NCBI GenBank assembly: GCA_017562135.1
Contig: QEYB01000926.1
Location: forward strand, 248,001 to 312,000
Direction: 5' to 3'
Length of the DNA: 64,000 bases
From: Dipylidium caninum
Lineage: Eukaryota; Platyhelminthes; Cestoda; Cyclophyllidea; Dipylidiidae
Shown: positions 12,701-24,345 of the stretch, one piece after another
How the letters are laid out: each line of letters opens with the position of its first letter
Numbering within the stretch: the first letter of the stretch is position 1
Notes under the pieces: generated by a model
What the model was told of the DNA's origin: nothing
The model's database searches: none
The model's input: the letters and a program-made list of their open reading frames with translations, nothing else
Translations under genes and position numbers: made by a program

Positions 12701-15060
12701 CACAGTGGCGACCTTCGTCGTCGCAGCTCTCGCCTACTCCGTCTGCCTCGTTGTCTACCCCGTCTTCTTCCTCGTCCAATCCTCCGACGAGCAGGTGGGC
12801 ATTTCTCACGTGTGTCATTCACCGCGGGCCCCAAAGGCCTCTCAGACGCCTCGTCCACCTGGGCGAGGAAGTTCGAGTTTGGCCTCGTAGTTGACCCCGC
12901 GGGAACGGGTTGCGTAGGGAGGTGACGCGTGGTGGAGGAACCACCGAGTGGAGCGATCTCCCCCGTGTCGGGCTCGACAGAAATCCGCCGTGTGTGTGAG
13001 TTCCTCAACGCGTCCGTGAACGAACCCGCGATTTGGTAGACCTGAGGGCCTACGACCAACTCAGACGCAACGCGGGTGACTTCGAAGATAAGTTGGACCT
13101 GTGACAGATATCCGCGGTAAACCGCATCATTTTGGCTGCTGAATGACCCCGCCATTTCCTTTCCCTTTGTGGCCGTCGGACTGTTTCCTGCTCGGGTGGG
13201 TGCATATTTAGGCAACTTTTCTGCTGGAAATTTACTTTTTTGGCATTGCTACAACTACCGAAGCCTTTGCACCTCTCACGATGTCGCTTGCTCTCCCCTC
13301 CCCCGCTTTTCTGTCCGAACAAACAAGTTTGGCGACGCCGCTTCCCTCTGAGGCCTCTTGTTTTTCCCCCGAAGACCAGTTGTGACCGTCACCCAGAGCT
13401 CAAGGTCGTTTTTTGATTGGGCGAATAGACATGACCTCGTAAATGCCGTGGCGAGGGTTCCGCGTAAGTCTCCTGGCCATTGTTTCACTTCAGACAGTCC
13501 CCCGAAGTGGAATCAGTAGATGAAAACTATGAATTCGAGAGAGACTCAACGGTCTTTAGCCGTCGATTTGTGTGCCTTCATCGCCTATCGCCTTTGTCTT
13601 GTGGCGTGGCTCTTGCAGCCGCCTTTAGAAAGAGTCTGGCTGCGGTAGACTACTTGTCACCCCTGAAAGATGTTGATTCGGGCGTCGATGCGTGGACAGG
13701 CTCGCCAGGCGGAGTGCGGTTCTCGTCATCTCTTTGTTTCGTGGAATGTGTGTTCCTCCTCGTCTGGCGACGTGGCTCCCTGCGTTCCGGGCGCTTGCAT
13801 CACCACTTTGCCCGCCTCTTTCCACCCTCTCCCCCTCCAGTCTTTCCACGGCACTGCGAAAGCCTTCACGTCCAAACCGCGTTCGGTGACAGCGGACCAC
13901 GACTCAGACGGGAATGCCGCCACTCCGACTGTCAACCGGTGTCATTAACGCTTGACAGGCGGCGGGGACAGCGACGTCATTGTCGGCCTGACCAACATCA
14001 ACAACGAATCAAGGGGACCCGTCGACTGGCATTCGTGGCTGTCTGTGTCAAGTCGGCGCGCGTGCCGGTCTGTCAACCCGACCCCGTCTAGGTCGGCACG
14101 TGGCGACGTGGAGTGGAGCGGTGCGAGGCGGCAATTTTTATACGTGCGCTCTCGCCCCCCGCCCATGGAGGAGGAGGAGGAGGAGGAGGAGGAGAGCAAG
14201 GAAAATGGGGTTGGAGGCGAAGGCGAAGGCGAAGGCGGATAGCATTTTTGTGTAGGTTGGAAGTCAACGTACCGGAGTGTTGATTAGTGACATTAACTCC
14301 GAAGCATTGGACCGCCATTTGACGGTTCCAGCCCGTCTCGATCACACACCGTCCGATTGGAACACCGTGTGATGCGTGCGTGGCGCCGAATCTCCTCCGC
14401 AGGTGGAGGTCAGGTGTTGTGAGCCATGCGCCTCGGTGGCCGCGTCGCACAGACGCCTCAGACGTCGGCACGGTCAAGGTCGTCATCATATTGCGCCAGT
14501 AAGACGCCAAGTCAGGCCCTCCACCGCCGCCGCCTCCTCCCCAGACGTGCAGACGATCAACCTTGCTGTTTGCACTCAGTCACGACCTCCATCAAAACAC
14601 TCTTCTCCGACCCCGACACCACGTCGTCTACCCCGTTGTTTGTGTCGACTCACCGTCCAGCCCCGAGGCCTCCTCCCGTCTGTTGACGGTCTGTGGCTTG
14701 TTTACTCGGTCTGTGTTCCTTCGCCGGATGGTTACTTATTTCAGGCCACTCACCACGCGGTGCCGTCCGCTCCCGAAGCTTGTCCTTCCCCTCGGATTGT
14801 CCACGAGGCTACAGATGGCGTGGGCGCGGTTACTTCTCCGAGAGTGTGGATGTCTCGACAGCTGTTCACCCGTCCGACTTTTTTGAAATTCCTTTCAGTT
14901 CCTAGCCAAAGGTCATAGTCACGGGAGCGGTGAGATCTGTCCGGGCTACGGAGTTTTCGTCGGTGCGGCCGGCGTCCTTCTCCTTCTCACTTCAACCATC
15001 CTCCTCTGCGTGGACAAGCGGGCTGACGAGGTCGTCTACCGAGAGAAAATCCACCAGTAA
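9785..15060 (+). CDS. TMEM47: TMEM47-like (claudin superfamily) four-transmembrane protein
   Basis: Exons 9785-9973, 11303-11465, 12577-12794 and 14899-15060 give a complete frame of 243 residues with consistent phases (0, 1, 0). The first exon encodes an acidic N-terminal region of about 63 residues that ends EVVRVYRPLK just before membrane segment 1 (IISLVLASLALVLLL). The first extracellular loop has a Trp and three Cys. Exon 3 encodes segments 2 and 3, ending CLVVYPVFFLVQSS, and exon 4 encodes segment 4 (GAAGVLLLLTSTILLC) and a short charged tail. From memory, vertebrate TMEM47 has the same order, with VRV..PLK before segment 1 and a SLVLYP-type end to segment 3. Family members sit at cell-cell junctions. 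The acidic N-terminus is longer than in vertebrate TMEM47. The first donor (AAG/GTTGGT) is weak, so the N-terminal exon is less certain than the other three. Introns are about 1.3, 1.1 and 2.1 kb. Another claudin-like or EMP/PMP22 protein is the main alternative. Confidence 0.82.
9974..11302 (+). other. TMEM47-like intron 1
   Basis: Non-coding on the plus strand between phase-0 exons. It contains the antisense small open frame at 11070-11198, which is listed separately. Confidence 0.5.
11070..11198 (-). CDS. Small antisense open frame of 42 codons, doubtful
   Basis: The frame runs from an ATG at 11198 to a TGA at 11070. The product would be very acidic, with a short EPTAEPTAD repeat near its start and a tail ending EPTDSEEGG. 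Its composition looks natural, but nothing shows transcription and it lies inside an intron of the plus-strand TMEM47-like gene. It could be a small gene, an exon of an antisense gene, or chance. No family is recognised. Confidence 0.2.
   Translation of the reverse strand: MEPTAEPTADVNKTIADLVRFRDECVQAKHREPEPTDSEEGG
11466..12576 (+). other. TMEM47-like intron 2
   Basis: No supported gene. The intron runs from a GTGCGT donor to a pyrimidine-rich TTCAG acceptor. The open frame that extends upstream of exon 3 through this intron is not counted as coding. Confidence 0.6.
13870..14345 (+). repeat. Intronic repeat family 1, copy A
   Basis: This lies in the last intron of the TMEM47-like gene and resembles 18368-18822 in the same orientation. 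Shared landmarks in the same order are GTCCAAACCGC, CGACTGTCAA followed by GGTGTCA, TGACAGGCGGCGGGG, TGGCATTCGTGGCTG-like text, GAAGGCGGAT, and GACGGTTCCAGCCCGTCTC near the end. The copies are diverged with indels. No terminal repeats or target-site duplication were identified. Confidence 0.65.
14167..14195 (+). repeat. GAG trinucleotide microsatellite
   Basis: About nine GAG units inside repeat copy A. Confidence 0.9.
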
Positions 15061-17196
15061 CCGGCGTCGTCACGTAGTCGTCCTCGTCTGGTCGCCAATG
15101 ATTCTTTTCCTCCTCTTCCTCCACTTTCTCTTCTCTCGCGAAAATTCTGTATGCACGCGTCGACACATCCTTCTCCTTTCCCCTTCGTTGAATGTTCCCT
15201 TGTTTAAGTAAAATGTTTCGATTTGCTCTTTTTTCACCCTATCCGTCTGTTATGCTAGTCTGTCACACTAACTGCGCGCCCACTACTGAAATGAATTGAG
15301 CGGCGGACATGTGGTCATTTTATCCACAGCCTCCCAACCTACGTGGAAAACGCAGGATTGGGGCGTGCTGCTTCAAACCTCCCATCGAAAAACCCCCGGA
15401 GCCACTGCTAGGCCATTCCTCGTGTCCTTTTCACGTTAAGACCCCCTTTCGGAGTAATTAGGGTCATTCCAAGAGCGTGGGGCTTGTGGGATCCCATAGA
15501 GGAGTTATTGTTCGTCGCCCTCAAGGGAAAGAGAGCGGGGGACGGGGGGCGAGCACCCTGGAAATCTCGCCTCCTTCACTCTCGCAGGCTCCTTCCCGCG
15601 GAATAATTCACTTTTTTATTCTTCTTGAGTAGGCGGGACGGCAACAAGTATTCAGTCACTGGGACACCTTGATGGAGCAGAGTGGCGACGCCAGGGTCGG
15701 GGCGGGCTGCGGGCGAGGCGTTTGGCGGGGGCGCGGCAGATTTGGGGCACAGACCCGCTGTGACAGGCGGCTGAGGGGTAAACTGACCAACTCGCCTTTT
15801 CGTCGCGATTTTCAGCGGTTTGAGATGGAAGGAAAGCGGGAAAGTGTGGTTGGCTTCTTTGTGGTTGCATTTTCCTCCTTTTGCCCATCCGTCATTCCAC
15901 CTCTCCTTCTTCCCCTTATTTATTTCGGGGTTTACTGACGCAGGCGAGGGGAAGCCACTGTGACGCGAGGATATGCCATTTATCCCCTCTTCAAAGTGAA
16001 CATATTCAGTAAAGTGGAGCAGAATGACAGCTTGACAGTCGGCCAAATCCTTGGATTTTGGATCCAGTCGTCAGCCTATCCAGGGTAGTCCGCCTTATCG
16101 CCTCGACCGACACATCAGGGTGTCTCTCCGTCCACCTGGGCTGCTCGTAGTCGCCCACGGAGGCTTTCAAACGCTTCGGCTGCGGTGGTTAAAAGAATGC
16201 GCTTCAACCGCAAATCCTGAAGGTACCCACTTTCGACACTTCAGGAGATCTACATCACACCTGACTCGTGGTTTCACTAATGACCTTGAAAGGCACCCGA
16301 GATGGCGGCCCCTCCTGGTCAAACTACAGTTTTATGCCCCCAATTCTCGCTACTTAAATGATTTAAATAACAATGCACATGTTCCCACTTGTCTACTTAA
16401 ACGGCTGAAAGTGGGCAGGCGTACGGCCTTGACAATGATCAAGTGTGATCGGAATGGCCCGATGTTTTTCTTTAATTTTGCCTACTCGATTGGCGAACTT
16501 CACCTCGTTTTGTCATTACCTTCACGTGATTGGTTGAGTCAGCCTGTGTGCCACGAACCGATTGGCTGCTTTCGCACCACTAAGAATCGAGTTCAGTTTC
16601 TCGAATTTTCCTTTTCTCTTTTTCCTGTACCCACGTAATATCGCTTGGAGTGTCAGAAACTGACCCTCCCTCCTTTTCCCCGATGCAATTTCGGTGCCCG
16701 TGGTTAGTCGACCCAAGAACCAGCAATGATAATGTGGCATCTTACACCCTACCACCCGAAATACGTCTTTTTTTCAACGTTTTATTGTGGAATTGGTGGC
16801 CTCAGCTGGTCCGCAGATAAGCACAGCCTCCTCTAATCTCCCTCAAGGGAAAGAATAGACGCACCTCAAAATAATCGGATGAAAGCGCGAGTTCACTGTT
16901 GCCCAACAGCGTATTAAGTAATCAACTGCGATTTTGCCGAAAGAATTAAATCCGGTCGGAGAGGCTTCATGCCGAGAACAACTCCTCCTCATGCATATTC
17001 CATAAACTGCGAACATAGAAAACATGAGCATCACCATTTTGACGACCTGGTTCCCGTCGTGTTGACCTCACATCGACGCAAACGCCCTAAGTGCGTCTCT
17101 AACACCCGGTCGACCAATCGTCGAAGCCTCCAAACCCTCGAGAGGGTCAAAATTCACGCTACCCTCTGATCATTCGCGGTGCCGGAGCGTCTTCCA
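15061..17196. other. Intergenic DNA between the TMEM47-like and WH2 genes
   Basis: No supported gene. A 66-codon plus-strand frame at 16969-17169 has natural-looking composition but no good splice sites or recognisable product. It might be an upstream exon of the next gene. Confidence 0.4.
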
Positions 17197-20100
17197 ATGC
17201 TACGACGAGCTGGCGCCGAGCGAGGGAGCTGCAAAAAGGTCTCAATTGTGGAAAATCAGTCAAATTTGAATCTGCGTCGTCTGCAGGAGGACATTCTTGC
17301 CGAAATTCGAAGTAAATCTGCTCTGCCACTTCGTCGGGTGCCCAAAGACGGACAACGGCAGTTTGACTCGACGCCAGGTGAGTTGAAAACCGCCTTGTCA
17401 ACAGGCCACTTCCCCACTGGGGGGAAAGCACAGTCTTGAATGTGTCAGTGTGCAGCCAAACAGGCAGCTCGACACCCCTTTTGTCCACTTTTCTGGCAGG
17501 TTTGGCCTGTTTGACGCCCCACCACCCTACTCCGTGATGGAGGAACATTCGCCTCTTCACGAATGGTCATGTGCTGTGCCTATTTGAGTGGGCCCACCTC
17601 TTCTTCCGGCACTCACCAGGGCTGCCATCTCTAGTCGAAGTGCTCTGCCGGGGGCAGAAGGGGGACGCTGCATTGGGTGAGCCACAGAACCCCCACCGTC
17701 GGTTGAGGCGACAAGAAGGATGAGAGTGGGGGGTGGTGTGGGCATGCGGGGGATTTGTATGCCTCGTAAACGGCCCAAGACGAGTGATTTGGCGAGTAGC
17801 ATATGACTACAACACGATCGTCGCAGTTCGCGGCCATTGATGAGTACTCGGAGGTGAGTGGAGGCCTGGAAGTTGGCATTTTTGGTGACTACTCAATAAC
17901 TCACCCACCCCCGTCCTGCGATCGTCTTGACAAGTCACGTTTCGACGCTGAGAGGCACTGGGGACGTCCGGTTGGACCTCATGTTTAGGTCGCATCTGCC
18001 TCACTTCCCCTCGCCCGAATTCCTCCTTCTCCCACCGGTGGCCGAAACACTCTCCCTTGCCGCATCCCCACAGACTCTCGGTTGGGCAGATTTGCCTTGG
18101 GGATGAACACTTCGATCCCCGGGGGTGGTGTCGGCTGTCAACCTGTCGTTTGCGGCTACGCTGCTCGAGGTAGCTGCGAGGCAAAAGGCGAGGAGGACGC
18201 TTTTTATCTTATGGCTCCGTCAGCGTGGGGACAGCGTCCACCTATCCGCCAGTGCTGCTGTCCGTTGACGCTTTCGAAACACGTGGAATCACGGCACGAC
18301 GAGCGAGTGCGGTTCTCGACACGTCTTGTCGTGTTCCTCTTCGTCGTGTTGACTCCAGCCCCTCAATTCCAAGTCCAAACCGCCTTCGGGGGCAGCAGAC
18401 GGCAACTAAGACGAGAACGCCACCATACCGACTGTCAAACGGTGTCAGCCACGTCTGACAGGCGGCGGGGAGGGTTGCACTGGTGCCACATCCACTGGAG
18501 GCCACTCACGTTGGAAGTGGGGCGTTTGGCGCTGGACGGCGACGTCGTCGTCGGCCTCGCCACCTCCTCCGACAACAAGTCAAGTGAATCCATCGCCTGG
18601 CGTTCGTGGCTGCCTGTCAAGTCGGCGGGCGTGTCGGTCTGCCAGCTCTACCCTGTTTCGGCCGGTGCTTCACCTCCTCCGCCTGGGCAGGGCGCTGTCA
18701 CGGGCGGGGAGGACGAGGGCGAGGACGAGAGCCAGAAAATAGAAGGCGGTGAAGGCGGATGATATATTTGTATCGAGGTTGACCGTCAACGGCCGTCTGA
18801 CGGTTCCAGCCCGTCTCAGCTGTGGAAGACTCGCTGTTCTGTGTGTGCGTGTGTGTGTGGCCACGAACCTCCTCCACGCGTGGAGGTCAGCAGCCGTCGA
18901 TCCTGCGTCTTGGTGACCGCGTCCCGGTTGGTTTGGGGCCTCGCCTGAATGAAACGTCTCCCTCCACGGCCTCAACTCCTTGCGCCCTCCTAATCCCTCA
19001 GCTAAGTCCGGATGCGAGGAGTCCATGCGTCTTGGGTCTCCTCATCCGCCTCGCCGCCAGCATCTGCATCATCAATCACCTGTCAGTCGGCACTTTTTGC
19101 CGACACATGCCTCGGCTGGGGCGCCTTCCTGCGCAACGAGATTGATGCGGCGGAACAAAAAACCTCCCCTTTAGGCGATCTGTCGATCACTGTCGGCGCT
19201 AAGTCGCCTTTTATCTCGCCTCGCAAGTGCCTATGCATTTAAAAAAAGAGTGCTTTCTTCTTTGACGATCTCCATTAAAGACTGGAACCATCCACATTCA
19301 AGTCATGCGTCCGGAGGAGCGATGGTGCATCCGCCGCATCGACACTCTAAACTCGTCTGTACCAGCGGCCTCTTCGAGGAGCCTCAGACGAATCTGAGCG
19401 AATCCGAGTCCTTCCCCCTGCCCTCGCCCCCCTCCGACCTGCTCCTGCACGCCTCGCCAGCCCCGGCCGAGCCCACCGCCGTCGGCGCACCCTCCGAGAG
19501 GACCGGCCAATCGCCGACTCTCCCCAAAGACACCGCCCGACTCCACGACAGCCAGGTAGATCGGCCGCCTTGGGAGCAGTCAATGCGTGCACGCACTTGC
19601 ATCACGCCGTGTCGTCAGGGGAGTTTGCAAGCCTGTCCACGCACCCGGAGTCCCGGTGCCTCCGAGGAGGTGGCCGACGTTGTTGTCAGGCGGCCGCCGT
19701 CCTCACCGTTGAAGTACTGTCCGAGTGGAGGGGATTTTCGACCGTCTTTTGTCCGACCGCCGAGCTCATCTTACCATAAACGCGAGGCGGAGGTCGACCT
19801 TTCGCCCACTGGCAGTGATGTTGACGCGGCGATTAGCAAGGCGGAGTCGAGGCGAAAGGAGGCGGAGCGGCGATTTATCACACCTCAACGAATTAGGCGA
19901 CTCTCGGGTGGACGTCTCGTCCCTCCTCGCGAGTCGCTGTCGCCACTCACGTACAGTCAGCAGGTGCAACAAAAACCGGTGATAAAATACTGTGTCTCGA
20001 GTAATCAACACGAGATGGGAGAGGAGAAGACGGAGACGGTGGCGGAAGCGGAGGCGAAACGCCGTGAAAAGACGGCATCCCACTTTGCGCAAACACGTGA

Positions 20101-20350
20101 AGTGCCCAGGATTCTGTCCACACGTGGGCTAACCCCGATACGACGAATACTCCGTGTGTCGACGTCCTCCTCGCCGTCGTGCACGCCCCCTCCGCCTCCT
20201 GGTGGCGGTGATGTTCCTGTCACCGCGCGGACGGATACTTCGTCGTCAGCGGACGAAGAAGCGGCCGGAGGCCAGCGTGGAAGGTGGGTGTTTCCCACGC
20301 GTAGGAGTATCTACACAGAGGAGAGTCGGCAGACCCCCCTACGAAGTTAG
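17197..20350 (+). CDS. WH2-domain protein with Pro/Ser-rich tail (two-exon model)
   Basis: Exon 1 (17197-17377) ends phase 1 at a strong CCAG/GTGAGT donor. The last exon (19281-20350) starts with two bases after a TTAAAG acceptor, so the join is in frame and gives about 416 residues. Residues 29-50 match a WH2 actin-monomer-binding motif: an amphipathic helix around EDILAEIR, then LRRV after the six-residue spacer seen in leiomodin/Cobl-like WH2 motifs. The second exon is a 1.07 kb open frame. Its first part is acidic and Pro/Ser-rich, its middle is rich in Arg, Lys and Glu (AESRRKEAERR, AEAEAKRREK), and near the end there is a PPPPPGGG stretch. That layout suits a cytoskeletal regulator. Upstream exons are possible, since the ATG is only the first in frame after a stop. 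The 1.9 kb intron contains repeat family 1 copy B. The exon pairing is inferred from phase alone. Confidence 0.5.
17378..19280 (+). other. Intron of the WH2-protein model
   Basis: It contains repeat family 1 copy B. Two exon-like pieces lie here but are not placed: a 17-codon frame at 17803-17853 ending at a perfect GAG/GTGAGT donor, and a hydrophobic frame around 18999-19140 (VLGLLIRLAASICIIN) after a CCCTCAG acceptor. Either could belong to an alternative transcript or to a separate gene. Confidence 0.35.
18368..18822 (+). repeat. Intronic repeat family 1, copy B
   Basis: Diverged direct copy of 13870-14345 with the same landmarks in the same order, again inside an intron. It carries an extra segment of about 45 bases after TGACAGGCGGCGGGG. 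Confidence 0.65.
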
Positions 20351-20639
20351 CGGGAATGGCAGCAAGACAGGCGTTTCGGGCACCTCGGATGGGGAGAAGA
20401 AACCACCGCATCATTACACCGGTCCGTGGATGTTTCGCGGCCTGTCGCCACGTCTGCCTGCGCATTCTGGGCGGCCACGTAAGTCATGTGTGCTGAGAGC
20501 GACAGAGCTGGGCACTGGGCGTGGTAGTGACCCTCTTTCGCGTAGTGGCTTCCACTTGACAGTCTGCGCGACGGTGGGTCTGAGTGGCTTAATTCCCGTA
20601 ATAGACGCGTAGACAGACGCACGAGTGATCAGAAGTGCC

Positions 20640-22250
20640 ATCTGTTATCCCATTGTAACAAACTTCAGCTCCATAAATAGGCAGGCAAAGACTGAAATCT
20701 ACGGTAATCGTCAACTAGGCGAAATGTGATCAAGTGTCGAGAGACTGGATCGACCCAAGAACATAGCCTGGAAAGAGGCAACAAGCCGCTGACACCACAA
20801 AATTACTAAAAGATCCTTTTGACTCATCACCTCGGGAATAATGGTTTGGTGTGAACACTTCGAGAATGCCATTTATTTACTAAATTAATCGCTTGCGCGA
20901 CCGTCCAATCAGCAATCAGTGAGTCATATATGTGCCAATAGAAAGTAAGTACTCGTTTAACCAATCACCTTCCAAGAGAAGTCTTTGGGGCAAATGATGA
21001 GGTTAATGAATCGAAACAGAGAGAAGACATAAACTAAGCCAAGTAACTAACTGATTAATTAAGTAAGTGAATACTGAGGCAGAAATAAATGGGCCAATTG
21101 TCAATCGTCTGGTTGAATCTCGTGTGAATGGCCAGTTAATGCAACATAAAAAAGGACACATGAATGACTGAGTGAGCAAGTTTTATGGATACTAGCTTGG
21201 AGAAATTGTAAAACGAAGACTCAGTGATTGAATGGCAGCAGCGAGAAGGGGAGGATGCCGGAATGAGTTACTGAATGACTTAGGGGAGGAATGAGTCGGC
21301 GAATCCTTGCTCGAGGCGAAATGAGTCATTTGGTTAAGAATGACAATGACCGTGTGATTGACGTAGGAATGGATGAATGACCCTATGAATGTGGGAGAAA
21401 TGAGGGCGTCATGGGTCAGAACGAATGATCGACTTACTGATTTAATAACCTAATGTGTAAAGTAAAATTGGTGATTGGGTGATATGCAACTGGTTCGGGT
21501 GGGGGGGGGGGGCATTGATGATAGAAAATGTAGTGAAAGAATGTCTTAAAACTGGAACAGTTATTCATTGCATACTAGTTCCAGCTTTAGGGGGCTGGGG
21601 GAGAATGGATCAGTCGGTTGATGAATTAATGAATTTAAATCAATGTCGTAGAAGAACGACTCAAGCGTAAATGCACCAAGGATATAACACTTTAACCACG
21701 AACGAGTCCCTTACTGAGTTGGTGACTAGAAAGTAGCCTAAATAAACAAAACATTTAACGATTAGAAGAATGAGGAAACATTGACGGATTAACCGAAGCA
21801 AATATGTAAGAGCGGCTGAGTGGGGAAGTGAAATGGTTCAAGGGGCAATTAAGAGTGCGCTACAACATGCGTGACCTAGTGATTGAATTAAGTCATGGGT
21901 AGATAAGAGGCTTGAGAAAAGACAGGATGTGTGGATGACGTAAGATTCCTCGACTTCATCCATTGCTGGATGAGCCAATGACAACTCAGGAACAAATTGG
22001 CCAATCAGAAGTGGGGAGGTGTATTAGTGATTGGTTGATTGTGAAAATGATCCAATTACTCAGTGATTAAACGAACCAATGACTGAATAAGAGTCACATC
22101 TCAGGATTGATCGAAGTACCAGTGAGTAAATAACCGTGCAATTGGTTTCTTAATGCTCACGAGACGAGGAATAAAGGAGAAGGTAATGACTGAAAGTGGA
22201 AGGATGGAGGGAAAGATGAATTGCAAATGAGTAGAAGGCCAGATGAAAAA
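20640..22250. repeat. AT-rich tract of degenerate TGAATGA/CCAAT words
   Basis: The stretch is built from endlessly varied short words such as TGAATGAC, AATGAGT, CCAATCA, GATTGG and TTAATTAA, with no long open frame. It contains a run of about 12 G at 21501-21512. The reverse-complement words (CATTGGTTCA, TCATTCATT) dominate at 45530-46150 and 63290-64000, so these appear to be one sequence class in two orientations. Confidence 0.6.
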
Positions 22251-22370
22251 CAGGAAGAATGGATGGATTAATGAGTGAATTGAGGGACAGGTTGTTTAGA
22301 AAAAGCAGAGGAAGGCCAAGAGAAGAGGCTAAAAAATCCCTTGCGAAGGAGTATTCTCTTGTTTCTTTCA

Positions 22371-22888
22371 GGCGAAAGGCGGCACTCGCTCTCCGCCTCC
22401 ACCAGGTCTCTTTTCTGTCCTCTCAACAATCAGGTCGAGTTTCCAGAGCGGCTAACATGGTCGATCGAGTCGTCTCGCCAATCCCTTTACCGCCGACCGC
22501 ACAACCACCGAGACCATTTCCCCTCTATGGCACCCTGAATCACTACTCCCGCAGCCATAACCACAGTGGTTACCTCGTGCCTTCACAAAATGACTTCGAC
22601 TGTAGCGGCTTCAACACCTGGAGACCATCTCCGCGTCATCCAGGGGTCGCGATGGGATACGATGGTGCAGAAAGGGACCGAATGGCAGACTTAGGCTCTA
22701 GTCGAATCTCATTATGGAGTCAGAAGACGTCCGTGGAACAACCGGAGCCCAAACGATTTGGCAGTCTTGGTAGGCATGATGACCGTCTTATTCGAAAGTA
22801 CCTCCATCGTCATATGTCAATGGGATCCAGAAACTTTCTACAGGAAAGTGAAGGAAGCCACGGTTGCCTACATTACATTGCAAGATAG
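22371..22888 (+). CDS. Candidate terminal coding exon, unknown product
   Basis: An open frame of about 170 codons runs to a TGA at 22886-22888 and begins just after a textbook acceptor (TTGTTTCTTTCAG). The inferred peptide is Pro/Ser/His-rich early on and basic at the end (DDRLIRKYLHRHMSMGSR). An internal ATG at 22457 could also start it. No domain was recognised. The frame stays open upstream of the acceptor as well, so the exon boundary is a judgement. It could be the last exon of a gene whose earlier exons lie in the AT-rich tract or further left. Confidence 0.35.
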
Positions 22889-24296
22889 GCGTGTTAAAAG
22901 TCCTTGCCCCTGATTGTACATACATTCCTCAATTCCTCCTAACTAGAACAACAACCGTCTTATTGCAGTACTTGTTTTTCTTCCGCTTTTCGACAAGCAA
23001 TACATTTTATGAATTATTTGTCGATGCAGGTGGGTCGAAACACTGGAATCACCACAAGATTCTTGTCAGCATAAGAATATTCTCGATGTCAATATAAAAA
23101 TATTTGGCTACCTGGTATCCATTTTCCATTGGGTGTTGTGGAGGCAAATTAATTTTATTTAATTTAGAGGGCGTTTTTGGCTAATTGTTAAAGCCATTTT
23201 GTTCACCTACTTCCATTTCTAACATATAAAAGTAGAATTAATAAACCTATTTATACACTTAGAACGAAAACCAAATACCTTAACTGAATAAAGTAGTGGG
23301 TTTTTGCTTACCCTGCCCGCCCAATGTTCTCTTAATTAGAGGTTGAATCATATCTTGGAATGTTTAATTTTTACTCGTCAGTTTAATGGTGTGCTTATAT
23401 CGTCCTCCGTGTATGGTACTGGAGTGGGGCTTTCCCCCTCCATCACACTTTGTAGCGCAGAAATTGATCCATACATATTTTGCCGACAAATGCGGAATTT
23501 TTACTAAGTTACGGTGACTTCCATCACTTTCCAAAGAATTAATTTGGCACTAAAGCTTTATTGAAAGGTGAATAGTCAAGTAAGTAATTTTTTCATTTCT
23601 CCTTTCTCAGATGTTCCAGCGAATGTGCTATCAGACGCACACACAGGTCGTATATCGAACAAGTGGAGGTCAGCAAACTTCCTGTGTGGAAAACACGAGC
23701 TAGTAGAAAGTGGTACGACTCTCGGATGGGGCCTGGGTACTTGAAAGAGCATTCTATAATATAGCTCTTATCGCAAATGCCAGAGGTGCGGCGTATGTGT
23801 GCACTGAAGGGTGGGGTCGCAAAACGCATGAGGCAACAACCCACTTCTCTGTTGACTGCTCGCCGCCTCTTACAGTTAGCACGGTATAAAGGAATTTTTA
23901 TACGGCAATGCAGCCCGTTGGCCGCAAGTTCCCAGTGTTTTAGCATTTACTTCGTCCCAACCCTCAACATACTCATACATCAGTTGAAGCACATTGCTGT
24001 GCATCACGTCATTATAGTGTAAAGCAAAAATTTACTCGCACTGACGCTATTCGATTCATTATAACGCAGAAAGACAAAACTACTGAGAGTAAATTTACAC
24101 TCATGTACGATTTCTTGTTCGCTATGACCATAAAACTGTAGGTTAAATTGCGCTTAATTAGTCCCCAATCTCGCTGTTATCTAAAAAATGTATTAAATTA
24201 TTTTATTTTTAGTAAAATAATTACTTTTTCATGTGCGTTGTTTAGTACTTAATAGACTGCACATCCGAAACTCTATTTGTTTTACTCATTACATAG
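22889..24296. other. AT-rich intergenic DNA
   Basis: No supported gene. The stretch ends at a TTTTACTCATTACATAG acceptor (24296) just upstream of the TIM21 start. With no matching upstream exon found, this could be a spliced-leader acceptor or the end of a 5' UTR intron. Confidence 0.5.
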
Positions 24297-24345
24297 ACAG
24301 CGAGTTTTCGAAAAGGGTGCCGTCCTGCACGGGACAGCCAATGGG

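Noticed and set aside
17803..17853. 17-codon frame with a perfect GTGAGT donor
   Set aside because: No good acceptor or promoter precedes it, and no downstream exon of matching phase was found.
13480..18762. Long plus-strand frames at 13480-14091 and 18082-18762 with similar peptides
   Set aside because: The similarity follows the DNA repeat. The frames differ by indels and stop codons, so they are repeat copies rather than a conserved gene.
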